This document shows, piece after piece, positions 14,463 to 23,060 of a stretch of DNA of 64,000 nucleotides. Numbering within the stretch: position 1 is the stretch's first letter; the number at the start of each line of letters is the position of its first letter. The position numbers and the translations under genes are program-made. A model generated the notes under the pieces. That model had not been told where the DNA came from. It searched no databases and saw nothing but the letters and a program-made list of their open reading frames with translations. This DNA comes from Mesorhizobium erdmanii USDA 3471 (lineage in GTDB: Bacteria; Pseudomonadota; Alphaproteobacteria; Rhizobiales; Rhizobiaceae): NCBI RefSeq assembly GCF_000472705.1, contig NZ_KI421453.1, positions 1 through 64,000 on the forward strand, given 5' to 3'.

Positions 14463-16357
14463 GAGTTGCCATTTGCATAGGCTGCAATAGCTATCAATTT
14501 ATAGGTAATTTAGCGTCTGCCGAAACGGACGCCACCAGAATTTTCCACGTATTGACGAATCCCGACATTGGAAAATACGATCCATTACATTCTAGGCTTC
14601 TCCTCTCACCAACACTCGCTCAAGTGCGATCTGCACTTGACGATTTACTGTACTCTTCTAAGATTAAGATAGTTGACGTCACTATATTTTTTGCGGGACA
14701 CGGCGGAGTTTTCCTGGACACATTCTACCTAGCGCTAGCTGACACGGACGTAAGTAAGATTGCATTGACCGGTCTAAGCTTCGCCGATTTGGCGAAGATC
14801 GTTGTGGCCGCTCAGCCGTTGCAGGCCAATTTCGTGCTGGATGCGTGTCATAGCGGCGGATTGGGCTTTGACCTACACTCGATCCTGACACAATCTCTAA
14901 CAGGCACCGCCCAAAACACCGGCTTCTCTGCCCTGGCAGCCGCTGCAGCCAACGAAGCAGCCTTTGAGAATAGCAATGGAGGGGTTTTTACCGGGAACCT
15001 CCTTGCTATCCTTCAGGGTTCAGAAATCGTCCAACGATCGAAACCTTATCTAGACTTGGCCGAAATAGGCAGCGTGATCAGAGTATCGGAAGGACGAGCT
15101 GACCAGCAAACAGTGTCAGTCTGGGTGCTAAATTTGCAAGGCCCGAACCGATTCTGCCTGAATCAACATTACGAAGGATCACCGTCGCGATATCCCGATC
15201 ATGCAGCTGAATCACTTGGCAAACGGCTAAACATAGGGTCGGCAAACATTTCAGCTCTGAAACGCATCGCTTTAGAGATACCTGACGAAGTCGATGCTAT
15301 GAAGATTGCAGGCTTGATCGAGCGCGTGACGTCTGAACTGCCCTTGGGAAGCGTACCGGATTTTCTCGGAGGTCTCGCCGAGGGTTTCGCGGAAGCTGCA
15401 CGGAACAGCTCCGACCCATTTGCAGAGCAACGGGTACTGAGCCTGATTGCTGGTCAGCTAGTTCGCATTGTGAATGTGGTTCCGTCAGCTCAAATCTACA
15501 TAGCCCAAATTACGCGGCGTATTCTTGAGGTCGATCGGGCGGCGCTTCGGCTAGTGCTAGAAAAATTGGATCAGCATGAATTTGGCCTGCTATCCCGCGA
15601 AGGCCTTCCCGAATTGTTCTACCTTCCACCTCGAATTTCGGCCTTGCTGGGGCAAATCGGTGCCTTATCTGTCGCTACAGAAGACGAGGCCGAGCTAGAG
15701 TTTCTTGAGCGACTGACCACCCTTCTCCTAAAAATTTACGGAAATTCCGTTTTAACTGTTAGCGAGGAGCAAGCCGCGCCCCTCGCCGTTTTTCTAAGCG
15801 CAGCACACCTTCGCGGCTGGCAAGACATTCATGAGGAGGTCATCTGCAGACTATTCGCAGATCTTGTAGCGAACCACGGACTCGTAGCCCACCACGATCT
15901 CGGTGGACAAGACGCGTTGGCCGTGCTGAGGAGGAGGTATCAACCGCTTCGTAATCCAGATAGACGGCTGTTTCAACAGCCGTCTGATCTGGCAACGGTA
16001 ATCGTCGCTTTTGCAGCCTTGACTGGCTTGGACGATGTGGTCGACAGCCAAATGATACTCGTCGACCACCTCGCACTCAATTTCTTCGAGCCACAGGACG
16101 TCCATCAACTTGGAGAAACAGGCCCTCTAGAGGGTATTAACCGCGGATATGCCATCGGAAATGGAATTTGGACTTGTGCCGATTTTCGGCGAGAGTGGCG
16201 TGATGGGCTAGGAGAAAAGTTCTTGTCGCCCTCAAAAGAGAATTTCTATGCCACGCTGTGGAGTGCACTCGCCCTAGAAGACCGAGTGCCGTGGTTCGTG
16301 GTGGCATCAAGCATCGCGTTGCCAGAGCCAAAGAATTTTGTGTTTAAAGTCGTCTGA
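14459..16357 (+). CDS. Caspase family (peptidase C14-like) protease with large C-terminal helical region
   Basis: 632 aa when started at the GTG at 14459, which overlaps the upstream TGA; a GTG at 14450 is the alternative. Residues 1-250 are a caspase-hemoglobinase fold: RVAICIGCNSY strand, IFFAGHGG with catalytic His81, and LDACHSGG with catalytic Cys130. The remaining roughly 380 residues are mostly helical with no domain I know (ISALKRIALEIPDEVDAMKI, ending ALPEPKNFVFKVV). No membrane span is seen. Bacterial caspase-like proteins often act as immune or death effectors by cutting a partner. Low-GC composition and isolation between bioR and a conserved prenyl synthase suggest transfer. Confidence 0.88.
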   Translation: MRVAICIGCNSYQFIGNLASAETDATRIFHVLTNPDIGKYDPLHSRLLLSPTLAQVRSALDDLLYSSKIKIVDVTIFFAGHGGVFLDTFYLALADTDVSKIALTGLSFADLAKIVVAAQPLQANFVLDACHSGGLGFDLHSILTQSLTGTAQNTGFSALAAAAANEAAFENSNGGVFTGNLLAILQGSEIVQRSKPYLDLAEIGSVIRVSEGRADQQTVSVWVLNLQGPNRFCLNQHYEGSPSRYPDHAAESLGKRLNIGSANISALKRIALEIPDEVDAMKIAGLIERVTSELPLGSVPDFLGGLAEGFAEAARNSSDPFAEQRVLSLIAGQLVRIVNVVPSAQIYIAQITRRILEVDRAALRLVLEKLDQHEFGLLSREGLPELFYLPPRISALLGQIGALSVATEDEAELEFLERLTTLLLKIYGNSVLTVSEEQAAPLAVFLSAAHLRGWQDIHEEVICRLFADLVANHGLVAHHDLGGQDALAVLRRRYQPLRNPDRRLFQQPSDLATVIVAFAALTGLDDVVDSQMILVDHLALNFFEPQDVHQLGETGPLEGINRGYAIGNGIWTCADFRREWRDGLGEKFLSPSKENFYATLWSALALEDRVPWFVVASSIALPEPKNFVFKVV

Positions 16358-16400
16358 GGTCGATTGATTGGATTTCAGAGCGAGTTCAAACGCGAATCGT

Positions 16401-17417
16401 TCAGTTCACCCGGCTGATGCAGAAGTCGATGACGTCGATCAGCGCGGACTTCTGCGGCGTTTCTTCCAGCGGCGCCAGTGCATCGCGGGCGATCTCGCCG
16501 AAATGGCGGGCTCGCCCGATGGTGTCGGCGATGGCGCCGTGGCGGGTCATCAGGCCGATCGCTTTTTCGAGGCCCGCGTCGTCGACGACATTGTCCTCGA
16601 TGGCGCGCTTCCAGAAGGTGCGCTCGGCCTTGGTGCCGCGCCGGTAGGCGAGGATGACCGGCAAGGTCACCTTGCCCTCGCGGAAATCGTCGCCGACATT
16701 CTTGCCCAGATCCTTGCTGGTGCCGCCATAGTCCAGCGCATCGTCGATGAGCTGGAAGGCAAGACCGAGATTCATGCCGTAGGAGCGCAGGGCGGCGCGA
16801 TCGTTGCGGGTCGCCTGGGCGATGACCGGTCCAACTTCGGCGGCAGCCGAAAACAGCGCCGCGGTCTTGGCCTTGATGACGGCGAAATGCTCGTCCTCGG
16901 TGGTTTCGAGGTTCTTGGCGGCGGCAAGCTGCATGACCTCGCCCTCGGCGATGATCGAGGCCGCGCTCGACAGGATGTCGAGCGCTTCCAGCGAGCCGAC
17001 ATCGACCATCATGCGGAAGGCCTGGCCAAGCAGGAAGTCGCCGACCAGCACGCTCGCCTGGTTGCCCCAGATCATGCGGGCGGTCTTCTTGCCGCGGCGC
17101 ATGCCGCTCTCGTCGACGACGTCGTCATGGAGCAGCGTCGCCGTATGCATGAATTCGACCGAGGTGGCGAGCTTGACGTGCCCTTCGCCGGCATAGCCGA
17201 ACATCTGCGCGGCAGCGAGCGTCAGCATTGGCCGCAGCCGTTTGCCGCCGGACGATATCAGATGATTGGCGACTTCCGGGATCATCTCGACATCGGAGCC
17301 GGCCTTGGACAGAATCAATTCGTTGACGCGCCCCATATCGGCCGCCGTCAGATCGATGAGGTCCTTGATGGAGGCGGGTTCCCGCTTCCCGTTTTCGATG
17401 TTGAGAACGACACCCAC
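16401..17417 (-). CDS. ispB: Polyprenyl (octaprenyl/decaprenyl) diphosphate synthase
   Basis: 338 aa from the GTG at 17417 (VGVVLNIENGKREP), chosen because GGGAGTG lies 5 nt upstream; the frame extends to 17567 without support. Both aspartate-rich motifs are present: LLHDDVVDESGMRRG and QLIDDALDYGG, plus SSGGKRLRPML near the start. The enzyme condenses isopentenyl diphosphates to the long side chain of ubiquinone; in rhizobia the product is usually decaprenyl. Chain length cannot be read from sequence. It is convergent with the caspase gene and divergent from a DUF2007 gene. Confidence 0.93.
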   Translation of the reverse strand: MGVVLNIENGKREPASIKDLIDLTAADMGRVNELILSKAGSDVEMIPEVANHLISSGGKRLRPMLTLAAAQMFGYAGEGHVKLATSVEFMHTATLLHDDVVDESGMRRGKKTARMIWGNQASVLVGDFLLGQAFRMMVDVGSLEALDILSSAASIIAEGEVMQLAAAKNLETTEDEHFAVIKAKTAALFSAAAEVGPVIAQATRNDRAALRSYGMNLGLAFQLIDDALDYGGTSKDLGKNVGDDFREGKVTLPVILAYRRGTKAERTFWKRAIEDNVVDDAGLEKAIGLMTRHGAIADTIGRARHFGEIARDALAPLEETPQKSALIDVIDFCISRVN

Positions 17418-17617
17418 GAAATCACTCCCGTCTTGGTATAACGCGTGCGACGGCACCCTTAGTCCCAATATGAACTCTATGGCGGCGGATACGGCCACGG
17501 CAAGTGGCGAATTGGCGCGGCGTGGTGACAGCCTGTTAACGATCGCGGTGGGAACAGGCCCTGCCACGGCATTCCCCGGCCGTTTACATCAATGGCGCAA
17601 ACTGCGAGTTTCATACG

Positions 17618-17842
17618 ATGATAGAGCTTGTCCGCACCAACGATGCCGTGATCATCTCCTTTGTCGAGTCGCTGATGCGCGACGCCGGCATCGCCTGCTT
17701 TGTCGCCGATCAGAATATGAGCATTCTCGAAGGGTCGATCGGTCTTTTGCAAAAGCGCGTCATGATCGACGCCGACCAGGCCGATGCGGCGCGGCGTATC
17801 CTGAAAGATGCCGGCATCGAAAACGAAATCCGCCAGAAGTAA
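17618..17842 (+). CDS. DUF2007 domain-containing small protein
   Basis: A 74-aa protein with the DUF2007 pattern: MIELVRTNDAVIISFVESLM, then GIACFVADQNMSILEGSIG and RVMIDADQADAARRILKDAG. This is a small ferredoxin-like alpha/beta domain sometimes called a putative signal-transducing protein. Its stop overlaps the next gene's start (TAATG), so it is coupled to the methyltransferase. The function is unknown. Confidence 0.85.
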   Translation: MIELVRTNDAVIISFVESLMRDAGIACFVADQNMSILEGSIGLLQKRVMIDADQADAARRILKDAGIENEIRQK

Positions 17843-18639
17843 TGGCTGAAGCCGCCGCCCTTGCCCCGGACACGCCGGCCCACACGGTCGACGCGTTCCA
17901 TCGAGGCCGATTCTGGCTAGTACAGCCCAAGCATGGCGGACATCGTGCCGGGATGGACGCGATGATGCTGGCGGCATCGGTGCCATCCTCGTTTGACGGA
18001 CGCCTGGCCGATTTCGGCGCCGGGGCGGGAGCTGCCGGCCTGGCGGTGCTGTCGCGCTGCCCGGCCGCCAAGGCCGTGCTCGTCGAACGCGCGCCGGAAA
18101 TGGCGGCCTTTGCCGCGGCCACCCTTGCCCATCCCGGCAACGCCCATCTCAGTGATCGCGCATCGGTGCTTGTCGCCGATGTCGCGGTTTCGGGCCAGGC
18201 CAGAGGAGCTGCCGGTCTGGCCGACAATGACTTCGACTACGTCATCATGAATCCGCCCTTCAACGCCGCCCGGGACCGCGCCACGCCTGACCGGCTGCGA
18301 AAAGAGGCGCATGTCATGGAAAACGGGCTGTTCGAGCGCTGGATCCGCAGTGCGGCGGCGGTGGTCAGGCCGCGCGGCGGGCTTGCCGTCATCGCGCGCC
18401 CCGAACAGCTCGGCGCCATTCTCGAAGCGATGTCAGGCCGTTTCGGCGATGCCGAAATGCTCGCCGTGCACCCTCGCCCCGACGCCGCGGCGATCCGCAT
18501 CATTGTGCGGGCAGCGCTAGGCGCGCGCGGAAAGCTCGCCATCCGCCCGCCGCTGATGCTTCACGCGCAATCGGGCAACGGGCCTGACGAGCGCAGCGAA
18601 ATGATCACCAACGGCCTCGCCTCGCTGTTTGGAGATTGA
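17842..18639 (+). CDS. tRNA1(Val) (adenine-N6)-methyltransferase-like protein
   Basis: A 265-aa class I SAM-dependent methyltransferase. The SAM loop reads LADFGAGAGAAGLAVLSRCP, an acidic strand end follows (AVLVERAPEMAAF), and the catalytic motif is YVIMNPPFNAARD; NPPF marks N6-adenine or N5-glutamine methylation. The opening FHRGRFWLVQPKHGGHRAGMDAMML resembles TrmN6/YfiC, which methylates A37 of tRNA-Val. It starts on the last base of the DUF2007 stop codon. Subfamily assignment is by resemblance. Confidence 0.8.
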   Translation: MAEAAALAPDTPAHTVDAFHRGRFWLVQPKHGGHRAGMDAMMLAASVPSSFDGRLADFGAGAGAAGLAVLSRCPAAKAVLVERAPEMAAFAAATLAHPGNAHLSDRASVLVADVAVSGQARGAAGLADNDFDYVIMNPPFNAARDRATPDRLRKEAHVMENGLFERWIRSAAAVVRPRGGLAVIARPEQLGAILEAMSGRFGDAEMLAVHPRPDAAAIRIIVRAALGARGKLAIRPPLMLHAQSGNGPDERSEMITNGLASLFGD

Positions 18640-18718
18640 GCTATTCCTGGCCGCCGCATTGCCGTTGGCCGGGAAATCCCTACATGCCAGCAACCCATCG
18701 ACCGGAGACCGCGCCCTC

Positions 18719-19579
18719 GTGAAACGCCTTTTCAACCGACTGCTGCCGAAATCCTGGCGCTCCACTGTCGTCACCATTCCGGTCATCCGGCTCCAAGGTA
18801 CAATCATGGCCGGCGGCCAGTTCCGGCAGAATCTGTCGCTGGCCTCCACGGCCGGCCTCATCGAAAAGGCGTTTTCCTTCGATGCGCCGGCAGTCGCCAT
18901 CTCGATCAATTCGCCCGGCGGGTCGCCGGTGCAGTCGCGGCTGATCTTCAAGCGCATCCGCGACCTGGCGATTGAAAAGAACAGACAAGTTCTGGTCTTC
19001 GTCGAGGACGTCGCGGCCTCGGGCGGCTACATGATCGCGGTTGCCGGCGACGAAATTTTTGCAGATCCGTCCTCGATCGTCGGCTCCATCGGCGTAGTCT
19101 CGGCATCGTTCGGCTTTCCGGAGCTGATGAAGAAGATCGGCGTAGAGCGCCGTGTCCACACCGCCGGCCAGAACAAGGCGGTACTCGATCCGTTCAAGCC
19201 CGAGAAGAAGGAGGATATCGAGCGGCTGAAGGCGCTGCAGCTCGAGGTGCACGATACCTTCATCGATCTGGTCAAGGAACGTCGCGGCACGAAGCTGAAG
19301 GACGATCCGGACCTGTTCACCGGTTTGTTCTGGACCGGAAAGAGGGGTTTGGAACTCGGCCTCGTCGATGCGCTCGGCGACATGCGCACCGTGCTGAAGA
19401 CCCGGTTCGGGTCCAAGACCCAGCTGAGATTGGTCTCGGCGCCGCGCGGTTTCCTCAGTCGCTTCGGTCTGTTCGGTTCGAACAAGGGCTTTTCAGCGCC
19501 CGATATTGCCGCAGCTGCCGCCAGCGGCGTTATCGATGCGGCGGAAGAGCGCGCATTGTGGGCTCGCTTCGGGCTTTGA
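18719..19579 (+). CDS. S49 family peptidase (SppA/SohB type)
   Basis: 286 aa from the GTG at 18719 (VKRLFNRLLPKSWR). The Clp-like serine protease core shows AVAISINSPGGSPVQS, the nucleophile region VEDVAASGGYMIAVAGDEIFA, and GQNKAVLDPFKPEKKED with the candidate general-base lysine. There is no obvious N-terminal membrane anchor, unlike E. coli SppA, so it is closer to short S49 proteins. These degrade signal-peptide remnants or membrane-protein fragments. It follows the methyltransferase by 79 bp and may share its transcript. Confidence 0.87.
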   Translation: MKRLFNRLLPKSWRSTVVTIPVIRLQGTIMAGGQFRQNLSLASTAGLIEKAFSFDAPAVAISINSPGGSPVQSRLIFKRIRDLAIEKNRQVLVFVEDVAASGGYMIAVAGDEIFADPSSIVGSIGVVSASFGFPELMKKIGVERRVHTAGQNKAVLDPFKPEKKEDIERLKALQLEVHDTFIDLVKERRGTKLKDDPDLFTGLFWTGKRGLELGLVDALGDMRTVLKTRFGSKTQLRLVSAPRGFLSRFGLFGSNKGFSAPDIAAAAASGVIDAAEERALWARFGL

Positions 19580-19619
19580 AAACTTAGCAGAACCGTCTAC
19601 CATAAGAGCTTCTAGTCCT

Positions 19620-19667
19620 ATGCATGCCGTTTTCCCAAAACCGGACACAGTTTTGGGCGACATGCAT
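19620..19667. repeat. ATGCATG...CATGCAT palindromic repeat, copy 1
   Basis: A 48-bp element with outer arms ATGCATG (19620-19626) and CATGCAT (19661-19667), and inner arms CCCAAAAC and GTTTTGGG around CGGACACA. A second copy is at 33925-33973. It sits between the S49 peptidase and a small membrane protein gene. This is a familiar Mesorhizobium intergenic palindrome. Confidence 0.8.
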
Positions 19668-19719
19668 TAACCGACCCGACCGGCCGCCTTCGCCGGCCCA
19701 GCGTGGGAGGAGTTTTGGT

Positions 19720-19905
19720 ATGCCGCAGATCATTTTCTTCACCGCCGTCGGCGTCGCCGCCTATTTCGGCTACCGCACCTTCGTGCGCGAAGCCGAGCGG
19801 GTGACGGCAAAGGTGCGGCGCACCGAAAAGCAGGCGGCCAATGGCGCGATGGGAACGCTGGTCAAGGATCCAAAGACCGGCGAATACCGGCTGGCCAAGG
19901 ACTGA
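19720..19905 (+). CDS. Small conserved membrane-anchored protein
   Basis: A 61-aa protein. The ATG at 19720 follows GGGAGGAG. It has one hydrophobic N-terminal segment (MPQIIFFTAVGVAAYFGYRTF), a charged middle (EAERVTAKVRRTEKQ) and the tail LVKDPKTGEYRLAKD, which looks like a short beta hairpin. Similar tiny proteins precede ispE in related rhizobia as far as I recall; no function is known. Its TGA lies 2 nt before the likely ispE start. Confidence 0.75.
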   Translation: MPQIIFFTAVGVAAYFGYRTFVREAERVTAKVRRTEKQAANGAMGTLVKDPKTGEYRLAKD

Positions 19906-19907
19906 GC

Positions 19908-20819
19908 ATCATTTCGCTTACATCAGTCGCGGCGGACACCGACATCGGTTCGCGTATTTGGCATGCGCATGCCAAGATCAATCTGGCGCTGCATGTCACC
20001 GGCCGGCGCCCTGACGGTTATCACCTGATCGAAAGCCTGGCGGTGTTCACGCGTTTTGGCGACCGGGTCGAGATCGCGCCTGCGAACAGCGACGATTTCA
20101 TCGTGTCCGGCCGCTATGCACCGGCGGTTCCGGTCGACGCCAGCAATCTGGTGCTCAAGGCGCGCGATGCCTTGCGGCGCGAGGCCGGCTCCGAGCGCAC
20201 TCCGCCCGTCTCCATAAAGCTCGAAAAGAACCTGCCGGTCGCGTCCGGTGTCGGCGGCGGGTCGAGCGATGCGGCGGCCGTATTGCGCGGCCTGGCGCAG
20301 ACATGGGCCTTGGACATTGACGACGCCGGACTGGCACGGATCGGGCTGTCGCTTGGCGCCGATGTGCCGATGTGCCTGGCGGCAAAGCCGCTGGTGGCGC
20401 GCGGCATTGGTGACGAGCTGTCGATGGTGCCGGACTTTTCCGCGCTAGGGCTGGTGCTGGTCAATCCAGGCATGCCGGTCTCCACGGCGGATGTCTTCGC
20501 GGCACTTTCCCGCCGCGACAACGAACCCCTGCCGCCGCTGCCGCGCAGCATCGATTTTCACAGCCTGCGCAACTGGCTGGAGGCGACCCGCAACGATCTC
20601 GAACCGGTGGCGCTGGCGCTGCAGCCCGCCATAGGCAGGGCGCTGTCATGGCTCGATAAGGCCGGATCGGGATTTTCACGCATGTCCGGATCGGGCGCGA
20701 CCTGTTTCGGCCTGTTCGAGACCGGCAATGTCGCCAAGCGCGCGGCGGCAGAGATACGCGGCCGCCAGCCCGACTGGTTCGTCGCGGCGACGCGCAGCAT
20801 GACATCGGAGGTTGAGTGA
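19908..20819 (+). CDS. ispE: 4-diphosphocytidyl-2-C-methyl-D-erythritol kinase, non-canonical start
   Basis: A GHMP kinase of the MEP isoprenoid pathway that phosphorylates CDP-ME. It needs the N-terminal motif HAKINLALHVTGRRPDGYH (about residues 20-38), the ATP loop VASGVGGGSSDAAAVLRG and the C-terminal SGSGATCFGLF. The first ATG, GTG or TTG in frame (GTG at 20043) lies after the first motif and would destroy the enzyme. Upstream, AAGGA (19897-19901) is well spaced for ATC at 19908 or ATT at 19911; CTG at 19902 would overlap the preceding stop. I therefore place the start at 19908, with low certainty on the exact codon. moaB follows directly. Confidence 0.85.
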   Translation: MISLTSVAADTDIGSRIWHAHAKINLALHVTGRRPDGYHLIESLAVFTRFGDRVEIAPANSDDFIVSGRYAPAVPVDASNLVLKARDALRREAGSERTPPVSIKLEKNLPVASGVGGGSSDAAAVLRGLAQTWALDIDDAGLARIGLSLGADVPMCLAAKPLVARGIGDELSMVPDFSALGLVLVNPGMPVSTADVFAALSRRDNEPLPPLPRSIDFHSLRNWLEATRNDLEPVALALQPAIGRALSWLDKAGSGFSRMSGSGATCFGLFETGNVAKRAAAEIRGRQPDWFVAATRSMTSEVE

Positions 20820-20820
20820 G

Positions 20821-21375
20821 ATGGCTGGGATCAGCGAGAGCCGTTCGTTCATTCCCGTGCGCATCGCGGTTTTGACGGTTTCCGACACCCGCAGCCTTGC
20901 CGACGACAAATCCGGCCAGACGCTGGCCGACCGCATCACCGAGGCCGGCCACATCCTGGCCGCCCGCGATATCGTCACCGATGACCGCGACAATATCCGC
21001 GACACGGTCCTGGCGTGGTCCCGGGACAAGACCATCGATGTCGTCATCACCACCGGCGGCACCGGATTCACCGGCCGTGACGTGACGCCCGAGGCGCTGG
21101 AGCCGATCTTCGAAAAGCGCATGGACGGCTTTTCGGAAGTGTTCCACCGCATTTCCTACGACAAGATCGGCACCTCGACGATCCAGAGCCGGGCAACCGG
21201 AGGCGTCGTCAACGCCACTTTCGTCTTCGTGCTGCCGGGTTCGCCCGGTGCCTGCAAGGACGCCTGGGACGGCATCCTCAAGGCGCAGCTCGACTATCGC
21301 CACATGCCCTGCAACTTCGTCGAGATCATGCCGCGCTTGGACGAACATCTGCGGCGCGGCAAGTCGGCTCCGTAG
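20821..21375 (+). CDS. moaB: Molybdenum cofactor biosynthesis protein B
   Basis: 184 aa, starting MAGISESRSFIPVRIAVLT one base after the ispE stop, with GGAGG 9 nt upstream. The MoaB/Mog molybdopterin-binding fold shows VVITTGGTGFTGRDVTPEAL and FVLPGSPGACKDAWDGI. The family adenylylates molybdopterin before metal insertion. No other molybdenum cofactor gene is nearby, so the link with ispE is positional only. Confidence 0.93.
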   Translation: MAGISESRSFIPVRIAVLTVSDTRSLADDKSGQTLADRITEAGHILAARDIVTDDRDNIRDTVLAWSRDKTIDVVITTGGTGFTGRDVTPEALEPIFEKRMDGFSEVFHRISYDKIGTSTIQSRATGGVVNATFVFVLPGSPGACKDAWDGILKAQLDYRHMPCNFVEIMPRLDEHLRRGKSAP

Positions 21376-21514
21376 CACCGAAGCTGAACCGCCGGTTGCA
21401 CACCGCGTTTGCCAGGCAAAACGGCGCCTTTGCCTTCGAAAGGCCATTTCAAACCGCATGCGGCGAAAGTACTTTCTCGTGGAGGCAACAGCCGACCCCG
21501 ACAAGGACGATGCG

Positions 21515-21934
21515 ATGAACGAGCATGGCGGCGGATGCCATTGCGGCAACATACGCCTTCGATTTTCAACCGAGCTCGATCCTTCGCAAATCGAAGTCCG
21601 CGCCTGCCAATGCGACTTTTGCATCAAACACGGCTCGCGCGCCATCGCCGATCCGGATGGCAGGCTGATCGTCGCGGTCGAGGACGAAGCCCGATTGCAC
21701 AGATACCGGTTCGGGTTGCGCACGGCCGACTATTTGATCTGCCGTGACTGCGGCGTCTATGTCGCGGCGGTCACCAGCGATGACAGGAAGCCAAGGGCAA
21801 TCGTCATCGTCAATGCGCTGGACGACCGGTCGCTGTTCGTCTGCGAACCGGTCGCCGTGGACTATGATGCCGAGAGCCGGGAAGGCCGTGTTGCCCGGCG
21901 ACGGGCGCGCTGGATGCCGGTGGAGATTCTCTAG
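21515..21934 (+). CDS. GFA (glutathione-dependent formaldehyde-activating) family protein
   Basis: 139 aa from the ATG at 21515, with AAGGA 7 nt upstream. The zinc-binding cysteines are GGGCHCGNIRL at the N-terminus, ACQCDFCIKHG in the middle and ICRDCGVYV, the CENP-V/GFA fold. Family members were named for S-hydroxymethylglutathione formation, but most are of unknown activity. It starts 139 bp after moaB and converges on the next gene across only 4 bp. Confidence 0.85.
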   Translation: MNEHGGGCHCGNIRLRFSTELDPSQIEVRACQCDFCIKHGSRAIADPDGRLIVAVEDEARLHRYRFGLRTADYLICRDCGVYVAAVTSDDRKPRAIVIVNALDDRSLFVCEPVAVDYDAESREGRVARRRARWMPVEIL

Positions 21935-21938
21935 GCCT

Positions 21939-22913
21939 TCAACGGATGACCGGCTCGCCGTGAAAACGCCGGCGCGAGGGGCGCGAAACACCGAAGCCGA
22001 CTTCCATCATAAGCCGCGGCGTGCGCGCCGGCACCGTGCCCATGTGGAAACCAAAGGGGTCCTCGACGAAGCCGAGGCCCGCTTCGCCGGTCAGCGTCAC
22101 CGGGCTTTCCTCGCCATAGACGTCCAGCACCTCCTGGGCGGGATGGCCGACCAGCAAGGTGAGCTGGTGCTTTATGGCCCGCTTGTTGTGGCTGCCCCTG
22201 ACATAGACATGTGGACCGGTGTCGGCGTCGACGGGCTTGAGGTAGAAGAAGAATTTCAGCATGCGCCAGTCGTCGAGGTCGAAGTGATACTTGCCCAGCG
22301 AGGCAAGGTTCTTGTCGGCGTCGGAGGCTTCGCCGGTTGGAAAGCTCCACCACACTCGCGTCGTGATCAGTTTCGCCTGAGCTCCGAGATAGTGCGCGGC
22401 AATGTCGAGAAGCAGCGGATCGCGCTGTATGGCTGTTGCCGCCGGGCAATCGAGGATGCGTTCGAAATAGTGCCCGCTGAGCAGCGAGCGGCCCAGGCGT
22501 TTCTCGGCCTGGGCATGCTCGCCCGGCATGAATTCGAGACGGCGATCGAAATTGCCGAAGCAAGGCGTGCGCCCGGCGAAATCCGCGATCTCCCCGTGGA
22601 CCTCCGGCGGCAGGACAAGGCCGGAAAACAGGCCGTCGGACCGCAGCGCATCGACCACCGCCGCCCGCTCGACACCGCCGAACATCGTATCCCCCGCATT
22701 ATCGGCAGGCCGGGCGCGTTTTGCGCCCAGCCAATGCATCCGGCGCCCAGGCATCGTGCGCGCCAGCATGAACATCGGCAGCCAGGCCGGGTTTTCGCGC
22801 AGGTCCGTCAAATAGGTCGGAATGCGAACCGCGATGCGCCGCAGCAGGCTGCCATTGCGCGCAATGGCCTCGAGGCTGGCGGCGCCGGATTTGTCTGATG
22901 TCGAAAGGTTCAT
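21939..22913 (-). CDS. Phytanoyl-CoA dioxygenase (PhyH)-like protein
   Basis: 324 aa, starting MNLSTSDKSGAASLEAI, chosen for GAGGA 5 nt upstream. The double-stranded beta-helix iron site is visible as GKYHFDLDDWRMLKFFFYL (HxD) and GFHMGTVPARTPRLMMEVGFG (distal His plus 2-oxoglutarate Arg). VYVRGSHNKRAI is a family loop. The N-terminal third (IRARRIAVRIP-like, RMHWLGAKRA) has no assignment. It is a likely Fe(II)/2-oxoglutarate oxygenase; the substrate is unknown. Confidence 0.75.
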   Translation of the reverse strand: MNLSTSDKSGAASLEAIARNGSLLRRIAVRIPTYLTDLRENPAWLPMFMLARTMPGRRMHWLGAKRARPADNAGDTMFGGVERAAVVDALRSDGLFSGLVLPPEVHGEIADFAGRTPCFGNFDRRLEFMPGEHAQAEKRLGRSLLSGHYFERILDCPAATAIQRDPLLLDIAAHYLGAQAKLITTRVWWSFPTGEASDADKNLASLGKYHFDLDDWRMLKFFFYLKPVDADTGPHVYVRGSHNKRAIKHQLTLLVGHPAQEVLDVYGEESPVTLTGEAGLGFVEDPFGFHMGTVPARTPRLMMEVGFGVSRPSRRRFHGEPVIR

Positions 22914-23060
22914 CGGGTCCTCGTCCATGAGGGTGACACCCGATGCCGCATCGGTGCCCACCATTCGCATGACCCAAACCCAATTCACCCGCTTCGACCG
23001 AACGCTAACCCCGCGTCAGATTTTGTGCAATGCACAATAAACAGAGCAGTTGCAAAAAAA

